Shown: positions 1-7,620 of the stretch, piece after piece
Layout of the letters: each line of letters opens with the position of its first letter
Position numbering within the stretch: the first letter of the stretch is position 1
Assembly (NCBI RefSeq): GCF_000169195.2
Contig: NC_016023.1
Span: 1,674,001 to 1,738,000 of the forward strand
Length of the DNA: 64,000 bases
DNA from: Heyndrickxia coagulans 36D1
GTDB taxonomy: Bacteria > Bacillota > Bacilli > Bacillales > Bacillaceae_C
Reading direction: 5' to 3'
The notes under the pieces: generated by a model
The model's input: the letters and a program-made list of their open reading frames with translations, nothing else
The model's database searches: none
What the model was told of the DNA's origin: nothing
Program-made: the position numbers and the translations under genes

Positions 1-191
1 TTCAATTCCTCCATTTTTGTGATGATTTCTCTTTGTGTCAATTGTCCGGGGTTAAATTCAATTTTGATCTCTCCGTCATTTGTATCAGACAATACACGCT
101 CAATCCCGTCCATCTTTTTCAATTCATGTTCGATCAACTGAATTTGGGATGGATCGGTTGCATTTTTGGCGTAAACGGTCATATTTTCCAT
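1..191 (-). CDS. Small ferredoxin-fold (HMA-like) protein, 3' end cut by window edge
   Basis: Sixty-three codons are visible, starting at the ATG at 191-189 behind a GGAGGAATATT ribosome binding site; the gene runs off the left edge. The peptide begins MENMTVYAKNATDPSQIQLI. Its pattern (short strand, helix rich in E/K, second strand containing EIKIEF, start of a second helix) resembles the heavy-metal-associated ferredoxin-like fold. The CxxC metal-binding motif is absent, so metal binding cannot be claimed. Such CxxC-less domains occur in Bacillus as stand-alone small proteins of unknown role. The fold is inferred from pattern only. Confidence 0.55.
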   Translation of the reverse strand, partial: MENMTVYAKNATDPSQIQLIEHELKKMDGIERVLSDTNDGEIKIEFNPGQLTQREIITKMEEL

Positions 192-420
192 AATATTCCT
201 CCTTCAATAAGGTGCCATTATGATTGATTATACCCTTTAAAAGAATTTTTTAGCTGCCCATTAAGAAATATAACCGTGCTATATCCCCCACACGGCTATG
301 TTTGTCCAGCTCCCGCATACCGGCGGATCGAGGCCATCCATTCTGCCGTTCCGAGCATAGAGCATTAACGTTATTTTTTCGCCTGAATACATTATGGAAA
401 ATGGATAAAGAGGTGTTATC

Positions 421-1320
421 ATGGATTCAAAATCTTCTTATTATGGATCAGAAATCAAGTGTGAAGAAGTCTCGAACACATTTCCGCCCCAGCACCAGAT
501 GAGGCAGCCGGGATTTGAATATTTGATGATTCCCCGGCCTGTTTATGACAACCCCCATTATATTGGAACCGGGAAACTGAACAACAAGGTTGCGATCATT
601 AGTGGGGGTGACAGCGGAATTGGCAGGGCTGTAGCAGTGGCTTTTGCAAAAGAAGGAGCAGATATCGTCATTGCTTATTTTGATGAACATGAAGACGCCA
701 TGGAAACGAAGCAGGCCATTGAGCATTTGGGACAGCGTTGCCTTTTGATTCCAGGAGATTTACGCAACAAAAATCACTGTCAGTATGTCATTGCCTGCAC
801 CCTTGAAACATTCGGAAAAATAGATGTTCTTGTCAATAACTTAGCGGTTCAATTTGTTCAAAACAGGTTTTTGGATATTAGCGACGAACAGTGGCATACG
901 ACGTTTGATACAAATTTGCATCCGTTTTTTTACATGACAAAGGCCGCACTTCCTTATATGGCTGAAGGAAGCAGCATTATCAACACTGCATCGATTAACG
1001 CCTATATCGGCCGGAAAGATTTGATTGATTATACAGCTACGAAAGGGGCAATCGTCAGCTTTACGCGTGCGCTTGCCAATAACATCGTTGACCAGGGGAT
1101 CAGGGTGAATGCTGTAGCCCCGGGCCCAATCTGGACACCGCTTATTCCTGCATCCTTTTCTCCAGATATGGTAAAAACGTTTGGAAATAACGTACCAATG
1201 AAACGTGCAGGCCAGCCTTATGAACTGGCTCCTGTCTATGTGTTGCTTGCTTCAAACGACGGTTCTTATATCACAGGCCAGACTATTCATGTGAACGGGG
1301 GCGGTTTTGTCGCTTCATAA
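421..1320 (+). CDS. SDR-family oxidoreductase (general-stress YhdF/YhxC type)
   Basis: NAD(P)-dependent short-chain dehydrogenase of 299 residues. The dinucleotide motif GGDSGIGRA lies near residues 62-70, and the catalytic Ser191, Tyr204 and Lys208 are visible as TASIN and YTATK. The N-terminal extension of about 50 residues with a PRPVYDNP stretch, and the GGDSGIGRA variant of the glycine motif, are typical of the Bacillus YhdF/YhxC/YdaD group, several of which are general-stress proteins; the substrate is unknown. The usual NNAG-type motif reads NNLAVQ at 139-144, a mild deviation. The ATG at 421 follows an AGAGGTG ribosome binding site. The gene converges on an AGE-family gene and appears monocistronic. 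I saw no clear sigma-B promoter upstream. Confidence 0.9.
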   Translation: MDSKSSYYGSEIKCEEVSNTFPPQHQMRQPGFEYLMIPRPVYDNPHYIGTGKLNNKVAIISGGDSGIGRAVAVAFAKEGADIVIAYFDEHEDAMETKQAIEHLGQRCLLIPGDLRNKNHCQYVIACTLETFGKIDVLVNNLAVQFVQNRFLDISDEQWHTTFDTNLHPFFYMTKAALPYMAEGSSIINTASINAYIGRKDLIDYTATKGAIVSFTRALANNIVDQGIRVNAVAPGPIWTPLIPASFSPDMVKTFGNNVPMKRAGQPYELAPVYVLLASNDGSYITGQTIHVNGGGFVAS

Positions 1321-1425
1321 CCGGGGTTTGTTTTTGTCCGTATCCTAAAAAACCTGCTGCCAAATGGGTTAACCTCCGTTTTGCTACGCTGTAGCTTTTT
1401 TACATGCAGAACCAGTGCCCAAACC

Positions 1426-2628
1426 CTATTCGGTAAGTCCGGATGGGGAAAAAGACGTAAGCGCGATGAGGCAATTCGTTACAGGATGGTAATCTGTTTT
1501 GGGCGGCGGGCTTTTTATATTGCTGTAACGGCGGTTGCACGGATTAAGCAGTTGATACCAGCCGCCTCTTTGTTGATCAACAAAATAGGTCCAGCAATAG
1601 GTAAACAGATCACGATACAGTTGCAAGGCATTGCGGTCAGATGCGGCCAGCAGGGATGATGCACCGATCGCTTCAGCCATGACCCAGTAATATTTATCAC
1701 AATCGATCATACGCCCGCCTGGAGCCATGCTGAAAAAAATGCCTCCATTTTTCCGGTCCAAGCCTAAGTGAATAGCGGATTGGAATAAAGATTGTGCCAA
1801 CGGTTTCCGCCAATTGCCGGGAGCAAGCCGATCTAATAACAGCAACAGCTTGCTCCATTCAATCGAATGGCCGAAAATAAAGCCATAAGGCCGAAGCTCA
1901 CTTTTCGTAATGCCGTAATTGTACGTCCAATCGATTGTCCAATCTTCATGATAGTGCTCCCAAATCAGTCCTCCTGATTGGGGAAGTAGACGAAACATGA
2001 CCGACTCGGCAATGCGTTCTGCTCTTTCAAGATATCGCTTGTTGCCGGTTGCTTCATATGCTGTCATCATCGCTTCGCACAGATGCATATTGGCATTCTG
2101 TCCGCGGTAAGGGGATACTTCTGACCAGTCGGCTGAGATTTCATCAACATACAGCCCCTCATTTTCCCTCCAAAAATGGCGTTCCAATACTTCAAATGTC
2201 TCCGCAATCATCGGAAAAGCAGATGATATGCCTGCTTTCGCTGCCATCGCTGCGGCTAACAAAACAAAGGCATGGCCATATGCTCTTTTCACTGAATGGG
2301 ATACAGACTGGCCCTTTAATTCCCAATAATACCCGCCGTGTTTGTGGTCGCGCTGGTGACGTTGCAAGAACGAAATGCCGTGTTCCGCCAGTTCCCGGTA
2401 CGCTTGGCCGGGCTCCAGCAACGCCGCCACACTGAAAATAAACACAAACCTTGCCTGGCCTACAAGTTGTCTCGTTTCATAATCGCATACTGTGCCGTCA
2501 TCAAGAAAGCAGTTGATATATCCGCCGGACACTTTGTCTATACAGCGCGGTGCATAAAAGTTTATCGTATCCAGAATATGCTGTTTCAGAAAACGGGTGG
2601 ATGTAAAATCCGGCAATTTTTGCTCCAT
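1426..2628 (-). CDS. AGE-family sugar 2-epimerase/ketose isomerase
   Basis: About 400 residues, the usual length for the N-acylglucosamine 2-epimerase family ((alpha/alpha)6 barrel; includes cellobiose 2-epimerase and YihS-like aldose-ketose isomerases). Family signatures visible in order are GYYWEL, YGHAFVLLAAA, NANMHLCEAM, FGHSIEWSKLL and YYWVMAEAIGA, which supply the conserved His and Glu/Trp active-site positions. The frame is open upstream to 2874, but the ATG at 2628-2626 with AAGGAG 10 nt ahead is the better start, and the upstream part does not look like protein. Neighbours do not reveal the sugar. Cytoplasmic; the exact activity (mannose isomerase versus disaccharide epimerase) cannot be decided from sequence. 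Confidence 0.85.
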   Translation of the reverse strand: MEQKLPDFTSTRFLKQHILDTINFYAPRCIDKVSGGYINCFLDDGTVCDYETRQLVGQARFVFIFSVAALLEPGQAYRELAEHGISFLQRHQRDHKHGGYYWELKGQSVSHSVKRAYGHAFVLLAAAMAAKAGISSAFPMIAETFEVLERHFWRENEGLYVDEISADWSEVSPYRGQNANMHLCEAMMTAYEATGNKRYLERAERIAESVMFRLLPQSGGLIWEHYHEDWTIDWTYNYGITKSELRPYGFIFGHSIEWSKLLLLLDRLAPGNWRKPLAQSLFQSAIHLGLDRKNGGIFFSMAPGGRMIDCDKYYWVMAEAIGASSLLAASDRNALQLYRDLFTYCWTYFVDQQRGGWYQLLNPCNRRYSNIKSPPPKTDYHPVTNCLIALTSFSPSGLTE

Positions 2629-2904
2629 CTTCGCATCACTCCTTATAAAAAGTACTTTATGATCCGCTTCCGGCAAATATGAGAGCAGCAAACGGCAATA
2701 AGCAGGGGCTTTGCTGCTGGTCCAATACCGGAACCCGCAAAATATGGAGGCGTACTTTGAGGGGGCTTTTTGTAAAACCCGTAAAAGCAAACCTGGGCTG
2801 GGAAAATTTGTGCTGCCCTTTTTTGATGTATAACACTTGAAAATGGGGCGGAATATTACTATAATTAATCCCATAAATTTAGTGAGGATTAAAGGGGGAG
2901 TTTT

Positions 2905-3966
2905 ATGCTTTTAACAGGGTTAATTTGCGGGGCATTGCTCGGCTTTGTGATGCAAAGGGGCAGGTTTTGCCTGACGGGCGGCTTCCGTGATATGTATATT
3001 GCAAAAGACAATCGCATGTTTTACGCGCTGTTAATTGCGATCGCCGTTCAAAGCATCGGAGTTTACGCACTTATTCAGCTTGGCATGATCAAATATGCTG
3101 CAGGCACATTCCCGTGGGTTGCTGCTATCATTGGTTCATATATTTTCGGGATAGGGATTGTCATGGCCGGCGGCTGCGCAACCGGGACATGGTACCGTGC
3201 CGGCGAAGGGCTTTTGGGCAGCTGGATCGCGCTCTTTGGCTACATGGTCATGAGTGCCGTGATGAAATCCGGCGTGCTTTTACCGGTAACCACTTCCCTT
3301 CAGTCCGTACAGCTTCCGAAAAACGCGATTGCAGATACACTGGGGATTAACATTTGGATCATTATCGCAGTCTTTTCCCTGATTGTACTGACCATTTTAA
3401 TCAGGGAAATGCGGAAGCCGAAAGTGGCGGTTCCGGCGATGAAGGCAAAACGCAAAGGGCTTGCGCATCTTTTGTTTGAAAAACGCTGGCACCCGTTTTT
3501 TACAGCAGTACTTATCGGACTTATTGCGATTTTAGCGTGGCCTTTAAGCGAAGCAACCGGAAGAATGGATGGCCTCGGGATTACAACGCCGACTGCCAAT
3601 CTTCTGCAGTTCCTTGTAACGGGTAACCAAACGTTTGTAAACTGGGGCGTTTTTCTCGTGCTCGGCATTTTTCTCGGTTCTTTTATCGCCGCAAAAGCGA
3701 GCCGCGAATTTCGTTTTAGAATGCCGGACGCAAAAACGGGTATCCGCAGTTTCCTTGGCGGTATTTTGATGGGATTCGGCGCCAGTGTCGCAGGTGGCTG
3801 TTCGATCGGCAACGGCCTCGTGAAAACGGCAATGATGACATGGCAGGGCTGGTTTGCACTGCTGTTTATGATATTTGGCGCATGGACGGCTTCCTATTTC
3901 ATGTTTGTCCGCCCGCAAACCAAGCGCCAAAAAACTGCGGCGAAAACGGCCGTCACCACTGCATAA
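2905..3966 (+). CDS. YeeE/YedE-family thiosulfate (sulfur) uptake protein, TsuA-like
   Basis: Integral membrane protein of 353 residues with many hydrophobic segments and internal two-fold repetition. The three cysteines that relay thiosulfate through TsuA are all present in context: Cys22 (GRFC), Cys91 (AGGCATG) and Cys299 (AGGCSIGNG). TsuA works with a TusA-family partner (TsuB), and a tusA-like gene lies downstream at 5751; an IS110 element has been inserted between them. ATG 2905 is preceded by AAAGGGGGAG. A fragment resembling codons around 3613-3664 recurs at about 10543-10591, so a second, now degraded, paralogue may once have existed. Confidence 0.88.
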   Translation: MLLTGLICGALLGFVMQRGRFCLTGGFRDMYIAKDNRMFYALLIAIAVQSIGVYALIQLGMIKYAAGTFPWVAAIIGSYIFGIGIVMAGGCATGTWYRAGEGLLGSWIALFGYMVMSAVMKSGVLLPVTTSLQSVQLPKNAIADTLGINIWIIIAVFSLIVLTILIREMRKPKVAVPAMKAKRKGLAHLLFEKRWHPFFTAVLIGLIAILAWPLSEATGRMDGLGITTPTANLLQFLVTGNQTFVNWGVFLVLGIFLGSFIAAKASREFRFRMPDAKTGIRSFLGGILMGFGASVAGGCSIGNGLVKTAMMTWQGWFALLFMIFGAWTASYFMFVRPQTKRQKTAAKTAVTTA

Positions 3967-4009
3967 GGAGCATTCCTGTTAGAAGGACTTTCGGGGACTT
4001 GAACAAAAA

Positions 4010-4080
4010 GAGCCCTCCTGGTATGATGCGGGGTGTCATCTCTTAACGAATGACCCCTAATTTGTAACCAAGGAGGACTC
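4010..4080 (+). promoter_or_regulatory. Leader hairpin that would sequester the transposase ribosome binding site
   Basis: GAGCCCTCCTGGT at 4010-4022 is complementary, with one gap, to ACCAAGGAGGACTC at 4067-4080, which contains the AAGGAGG of the transposase. An inner hairpin (GGGGTGTCAT with ATGACCCC, about 4030-4058) sits in the loop. A transcript entering from the upstream tsuA gene would fold so as to hide the Shine-Dalgarno sequence. This is a known way for IS elements to limit transposase made from read-through. Seen as complementarity only; function is inferred. Confidence 0.6.
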
Positions 4081-4084
4081 CATA

Positions 4085-5362
4085 ATGGATTTTAAACAAA
4101 ATCAGAAAATTAATCAAGTCACTGAACAAACACTTGTAGTGGGAATTGATATTGCCAAGCGTACGCACTACGCTTGCATTGTAGATGACCGTGGGCGAGT
4201 GCTTCAAAAATCATTTTCTGTGCCCCAAGCAGGAAATGGATTTGAACTGTTCTATCAGCGCGTTTTAGCCGCAATGAAAGAACACGAGAAATCGGAAGTC
4301 ATTGTGGGAATTGAACCCACAGGGCATTACTGGCTCAATTTGGCCTACTTTCTTGAGGAAAGGGGTATCCCCTTGGTCATGGTAAACCCTATGCATGTAA
4401 AGCGATCAAAGGAGTTGGACGACAATTTGCCAACCAAGCATGACCGCAAAGATGCATTGGTTATTGCCCGTTTAGTTAAGGATGGACGTTTCAGTTACCC
4501 ACGTATCTTAAAAGGCATGGAAGCCGAACTTCGCGTTGGGTCGACGTTCAGGAGTAAATTGACAGAGGAATTAGGGGCTGTCAAAAACATGATTATTCGT
4601 TGGTTAGATCGCTATTTCCCAGAGTTTGTACAGGTGTTTCCGTCTTTTGGGAAGATGGCTTTAGCTGCACTTGAATGTACACCATTTCCAAGTGATCTTT
4701 ACCAGAAACAGCCCGATGAAGTTCTATCCCTTTTTCGTAAGGTTGAGGGGCTAAAATCCCCTCAAAGACCAAAAGCAGTCCGTCTTATTGAAGTCGCGGC
4801 TGGCTCTATCGGAGTAACAGAAGGACTTGAGATGGCCCGTATTGAAATTGCCACACTTGTCCGCCGTTACCATCAGCTAGAACAAGATATTGAAAGTATT
4901 ACAGGGCAGTTAATTGAGCTTGTAAAAACATCTGTAGAGTATGAATGGCTATCAACGGTACCAGGACTTGGAGATACAACGATTGTCGACTTATTAGCTG
5001 AAATCGGAAGCTTTTCACATTATCAAGATCCACGCCAATTAATTAAACTCGCGGGATTAACGTTACGTGAAAACTCCTCCGGTCTGCACAAAGGGCAAAA
5101 ACGCATCTCCAAAAGAGGCAGAAGAAAACTGCGTGCCCTCCTTTTCCGGGTAATGATGCCGATGATTCGCCATAATGAGGCCTTTAGAAAGCTGCATGAA
5201 TACTACACGAACCGTCAGGTTAATCCGTTACGCAAGAAGCAATCCATTGTGGTTCTATGCGGTAAGCTATTAAAAGTGTTACACGGAATTAGCACGAAGC
5301 ACAAACCGTTCGACGCACAGCGAATGATGAGGGATATTCCTGGTCTCGCAGAGGCTGAATAA
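4085..5362 (+). CDS. IS110-family DEDD transposase (recombinase)
   Basis: Protein of 425 residues with both IS110 domains. The N-terminal RuvC-like DEDD domain has Asp22 (VVGIDIAK), Glu77 (VGIEPTGHYW), Asp120 and Asp123 (KHDRKDALV). The C-terminal Transposase_20 domain has the VPGLGDTTIVDLLAEIG helix-hairpin-helix stretch and a serine-containing segment (LRENSSG) followed by KRGRRKLR. These enzymes use a DEDD active site plus a catalytic serine and, in characterised members, a bridge RNA that pairs with donor and target DNA. The reading frame is intact with a strong AAGGAGG, so the element may be active. A predicted leader hairpin covers the RBS. Confidence 0.95.
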   Translation: MDFKQNQKINQVTEQTLVVGIDIAKRTHYACIVDDRGRVLQKSFSVPQAGNGFELFYQRVLAAMKEHEKSEVIVGIEPTGHYWLNLAYFLEERGIPLVMVNPMHVKRSKELDDNLPTKHDRKDALVIARLVKDGRFSYPRILKGMEAELRVGSTFRSKLTEELGAVKNMIIRWLDRYFPEFVQVFPSFGKMALAALECTPFPSDLYQKQPDEVLSLFRKVEGLKSPQRPKAVRLIEVAAGSIGVTEGLEMARIEIATLVRRYHQLEQDIESITGQLIELVKTSVEYEWLSTVPGLGDTTIVDLLAEIGSFSHYQDPRQLIKLAGLTLRENSSGLHKGQKRISKRGRRKLRALLFRVMMPMIRHNEAFRKLHEYYTNRQVNPLRKKQSIVVLCGKLLKVLHGISTKHKPFDAQRMMRDIPGLAEAE

Positions 5363-5650
5363 GGCCTCACATCCTTAGTAAGACCTAGACAACAGGATGA
5401 CACGGAGAAGCTGGCACTATTTTTTCCATTCGACCTCGAGTCCCTAAAGGAGCTTCGCTAGCCTCTGCCTTATGACTAGACCGAACGAAGGAATGTAGGC
5501 ACACAGATGCCCAGAGACATGGGAGGGTACGTCATCATAAGTTACGCAGAGATCCATTGTGCATCGTATAATTTCCTATCACTACTTCCCATTATTATCC
5601 AGTAGTGACCGCGTAGCGTACCCGTATGTTGGAATAGTTTCACATAATAT
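5363..5650 (+). ncRNA. Candidate bridge RNA region in the IS right end
   Basis: Non-coding 3' part of the IS110-family element. It is far longer than the left non-coding end, the arrangement known for the IS1111 group, whose bridge RNA lies in the right end. It contains a perfect 8-bp hairpin with a 14-nt loop (5579-5608) and other short complementarities (for example around GCGTAGCG at 5612-5620). Target- and donor-binding loops cannot be assigned without the element's exact termini and target sequence. Confidence 0.4.
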
Positions 5651-5669
5651 AAAAATTTTGTTAGGAAGC

Positions 5670-5694
5670 GTGTCAAAAAATATTTTTTTGACAC
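5670..5694. terminator. Perfect 11-bp inverted repeat (hairpin), possible bidirectional terminator
   Basis: GTGTCAAAAAA and TTTTTTGACAC flank TAT. The A/T-rich inner stem could end transcription leaving the IS or act as a leader element of the downstream tusA-like gene. A second small perfect hairpin, CAACGG/CCGTTG, follows at about 5700-5717. Confidence 0.45.
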
Positions 5695-5750
5695 CCCACC
5701 AACGGCTTAAACCGTTGATACATCAACATTTTTAGAGGGAGGAATGGAAG

Positions 5751-5975
5751 ATGGAAAAAGTATTGGAAGTCATGGGCCAGGTTTGCCCATTCCCGTTAAT
5801 CGAAGCAAAGAAAGCCATTGAAGAAATTCAGCCGGGAGATGACCTTGTCATCCACTTTGACTGCACACAAGCAACGGAAAGCATCCCGCGCTGGGCAGCT
5901 GAAGCAGGCCACACTGTCACAAACTTTGAACAACTTGATGAAGCAGCATGGACGATCACAGTCCGGAAAAAATAA
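5751..5975 (+). CDS. TusA-family sulfurtransferase (TsuB-like partner)
   Basis: Small soluble protein of 74 residues with the diagnostic VCPFPLIEAKK motif; Cys12 is the sulfur-carrying cysteine and the CPxP motif caps the first helix. TusA-family proteins accept and pass on persulfide sulfur. When encoded beside a YeeE/TsuA channel they help thiosulfate uptake, presumably by receiving sulfur at the inner membrane face. ATG 5751 follows GAGGGAGGAATGGAAG. It would normally be cotranscribed with the gene at 2905; the IS between them may now force use of a different promoter. Confidence 0.92.
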   Translation: MEKVLEVMGQVCPFPLIEAKKAIEEIQPGDDLVIHFDCTQATESIPRWAAEAGHTVTNFEQLDEAAWTITVRKK

Positions 5976-5990
5976 ATCTTGATTTTTAAC

Positions 5991-6020
5991 GCAGGCTGTC
6001 CCACAAGGCAGCCTGTTTTT
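5991..6020 (+). terminator. Rho-independent terminator after tusA-like gene
   Basis: CAGGCTG (5992-5998) pairs with CAGCCTG (6009-6015), followed by TTTTT. Confidence 0.85.
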
Positions 6021-6345
6021 CGGTGCGCCGTGCATGGCTGCTTGGCGCTCGCCGATGAAATTTGAGCAAGGAGAAATCTTGGCTATCGATGCTCGACAGG
6101 CTTGTAGTGGGTCTCAAGAAGGCTGGTTTATAAAATCTGCGGCGTTTTCCATGGGTAACGTCTATTTTCACGGAAATCAGCGGAGACCTCTGAAATATAG
6201 TCGCGTTTTCACACCCATCTACGTTTTGGGTCAAAAGACGAAAAATTTTGAAATCATCATTTTTGTCGAATTGGTGTTCCCTTCATTTCAAAAATGTTGT
6301 ATAATAAAAACGGAATAGTTTTAATACTTGAAAAGGGGGAATGGG
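6021..6345. other. Intergenic stretch with no supported gene
   Basis: An open frame at 6034-6318 has no convincing start or family signature. A TATAAT at 6300-6305 could be the -10 of the downstream nuclease gene, but I see no matching -35. Confidence 0.4.
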
Positions 6346-7290
6346 ATGGATAATCGGACAGGGCGCAATGAATATGACCGTCATTGGAAGCGGGTTATTC
6401 ATTCGCTGTTTGAAGATTTTGTTGCGTTTTTTTCACCAGGCTTGTATGAGATGATCGATTGGGACAAGCCACCTGACGACCTGGATAAGGAATTCCAAAG
6501 GCTGAATCCGGACGGCAAAAGCCGAGACCGGGAAGCAGACGGGCTTTTTAAAGTGTATTTGAAAGATGGTAGCGAACAGTGGATACTTGTCCATATCGAA
6601 GTGCAGGGGTGGAAAGATACTGATTTTGCAGAAAGAATGTTTCAATACTTCTACCGGATTTTTGATGCGTATGATAAAAAGATATTCGCGCTTGTGATTT
6701 ACACCGAAGATTACTCCGAAACGTATACCCCACCCCGTTATGAATACAACTTTTTCGGGACAAAATTGAGTTATGAATACAATGTGTATAAAATAGCGGA
6801 ACAAGATGAAAATGAATTGTTGCAATCGACTAATCCATTTGCTTTTGTAATCCTTGCGGCAAAAAAAGCCCTGTATGGAAAAACAGCTGCACAGCCAACC
6901 AAATTAGAATTGAAAAAGCAGTTGCTCCGGGTTTTAGCTGTTATGAAAGATCGCTTGCAGCTCGATAAAAAGGATTTACTGACACTTTTCATTTTCATGG
7001 ACCACATGATAAAACTCGAAAGTCAATACCAACAGGAGTTTAACCAGGAAATCAAAAATTGGGAGGGCGGCACGATGATAACGTATGAAGATGAACTAAA
7101 ACAAGAAGCAAGAAAAGAAGGAAGAGAAGAAGGGAGAGAAGAAGGTAAACGAGAAGGAAGACAAGAAGAAAAAATTGAAATTACCCGAAACCTTATTAAA
7201 CTTGGGATACCACTCGATTTTATCAAAAAAGCAACAGGCCTTTCCGAAAAAAAGGTCCTTGAAATAAAGGAGAAGCTGGAAAAGGAATAA
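6346..7290 (+). CDS. Rpn-family recombination-promoting nuclease (PD-(D/E)XK), full-length form
   Basis: Protein of 314 residues with the PD-(D/E)XK core of Rpn/YhgA-like nucleases: Asp65 in READGLFKV and the E-x-Q motif at Glu85/Gln87 in LVHIEVQGW, followed by the conserved ERMFQYFYRIFDAY region. The C-terminal 70 residues are a charged RKEGREEG-rich helix ending in a small helical unit (IKKATGLSEKK). The best start is ATG 6346 behind GGGGG; a TTG at 6328 is in frame but lacks a site. An internal ATG at 7075 with its own GGGAGG is in frame (see the separate entry). Rpn proteins are linked to DNA cleavage, recombination and, in E. coli, anti-phage toxicity. Monocistronic start; the duplicated tail follows at 7324. 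Confidence 0.85.
   Translation: MDNRTGRNEYDRHWKRVIHSLFEDFVAFFSPGLYEMIDWDKPPDDLDKEFQRLNPDGKSRDREADGLFKVYLKDGSEQWILVHIEVQGWKDTDFAERMFQYFYRIFDAYDKKIFALVIYTEDYSETYTPPRYEYNFFGTKLSYEYNVYKIAEQDENELLQSTNPFAFVILAAKKALYGKTAAQPTKLELKKQLLRVLAVMKDRLQLDKKDLLTLFIFMDHMIKLESQYQQEFNQEIKNWEGGTMITYEDELKQEARKEGREEGREEGKREGRQEEKIEITRNLIKLGIPLDFIKKATGLSEKKVLEIKEKLEKE
7075..7290 (+). CDS. Internal in-frame start producing a 71-residue C-terminal product (RpnS-like)
   Basis: Within the nuclease gene, GGGAGG (7061-7066) stands 8 nt before the in-frame ATG at 7075. The product would be only the charged helical tail, starting MITYEDELKQ. In E. coli Rpn genes an internal start makes a small C-terminal protein that binds and neutralises the full-length toxin; that is published for other members. 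Here it is inferred from the strong internal RBS and from the downstream copy of the same unit. Alternatively the purine-rich site is chance in a Gly/Glu-rich coding region, but its conservation in all three copies argues against this. Confidence 0.6.
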   Translation: MITYEDELKQEARKEGREEGREEGKREGRQEEKIEITRNLIKLGIPLDFIKKATGLSEKKVLEIKEKLEKE

Positions 7291-7323
7291 GGGCTGATGG
7301 CTTTGAAATGGGAGGGCGGCACG

Positions 7324-7515
7324 ATGATAACGTATGAGGATGAACTAAAGCAAGAAGCAAGAAAAGAAGGAAGAGAAGAAGGGAGACAAGAAGAAAAAAT
7401 TGAAATTACCCGAAACCTTATTAAACTAGGGTCATCCCTCGATTTTATCAAAAAAGCAACAGGCCTTTCCGAAAAAAAGATCCTTGAAATAAAGGAGGGG
7501 CTGGAAAAAGAATAA
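7324..7515 (+). CDS. Stand-alone copy of the nuclease C-terminal unit (63 aa)
   Basis: A tandem copy of the 3' end of the nuclease gene, including the leader GGGAGGGCGGCACGATG. It encodes MITYEDELKQEARKEGREEG and onward, collinear with residues 244-314 of the nuclease but lacking 8 residues of the GREEG/GKREG tract and carrying a few substitutions near SSLDF. The start at 7324 has GGGAGG at the same 8-nt spacing; an upstream in-frame ATG at 7297 has no such site. No nuclease domain is present. If the tail acts as an antitoxin, this would supply extra dose; otherwise it is simply a duplicated 3' fragment. Confidence 0.6.
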   Translation: MITYEDELKQEARKEGREEGRQEEKIEITRNLIKLGSSLDFIKKATGLSEKKILEIKEGLEKE

Positions 7516-7530
7516 GGCAAATGGTATTGA

Positions 7531-7620
7531 AATGGGAGGGCGGCACGATGAAACGTATGCGGATGAACTAAGATAAGAAGGGATAAAAAAAGAATTGCAA
7601 AAGCTAGCGAAATAGGAATA
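7531..7620 (+). pseudogene. Third, degenerate copy of the nuclease tail unit
   Basis: The leader GGGAGGGCGGCACGATG recurs at 7534-7550, but one base is missing just after the ATG and in-frame stops follow (MKRMRMN then stop). Similarity to the first two copies fades within about 60 bp. Confidence 0.65.

Larger units (their letters stand above)
4000..5660 (+). mobile_element. IS110-family insertion sequence between tsuA-like and tusA-like genes
   Basis: The element consists of the DEDD transposase gene (4085-5362), at most 118 bp of left non-coding DNA after the tsuA stop, and roughly 290 bp of right non-coding DNA. Exact ends cannot be fixed without an empty site, because IS110 elements lack conventional terminal inverted repeats. 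The long right end with hairpins such as TCACTACT/AGTAGTGA at 5579-5608 is where IS1111-group elements carry their bridge RNA. The insertion separates two genes that normally form an operon. Boundaries are approximate. Confidence 0.75.
7062..7620 (+). repeat. Three-fold tandem repeat of the nuclease 3' end
   Basis: The unit (leader AAATGGGAGGGCGGCACG in the later copies, ATG, charged-helix codons) begins at about 7061, 7310 and 7534, giving periods of about 249 and 224 bp. The first copy is the gene's own 3' end, the second is an intact short ORF, the third is dead. Confidence 0.8.

Noticed and set aside
2629-2874. N-terminal extension of the AGE-family protein
   Set aside because: The upstream frame lacks a good RBS and family similarity; ATG 2628 has AAGGAG at proper spacing and gives normal length.
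6034-6318. Gene of 94 codons between tusA and the Rpn nuclease
   Set aside because: No ribosome binding site, begins just after a terminator and shows no family pattern.
7023-7520. Minus-strand Ser/Phe-rich protein of 165 codons
   Set aside because: Antisense shadow of the purine-rich nuclease tail repeats.
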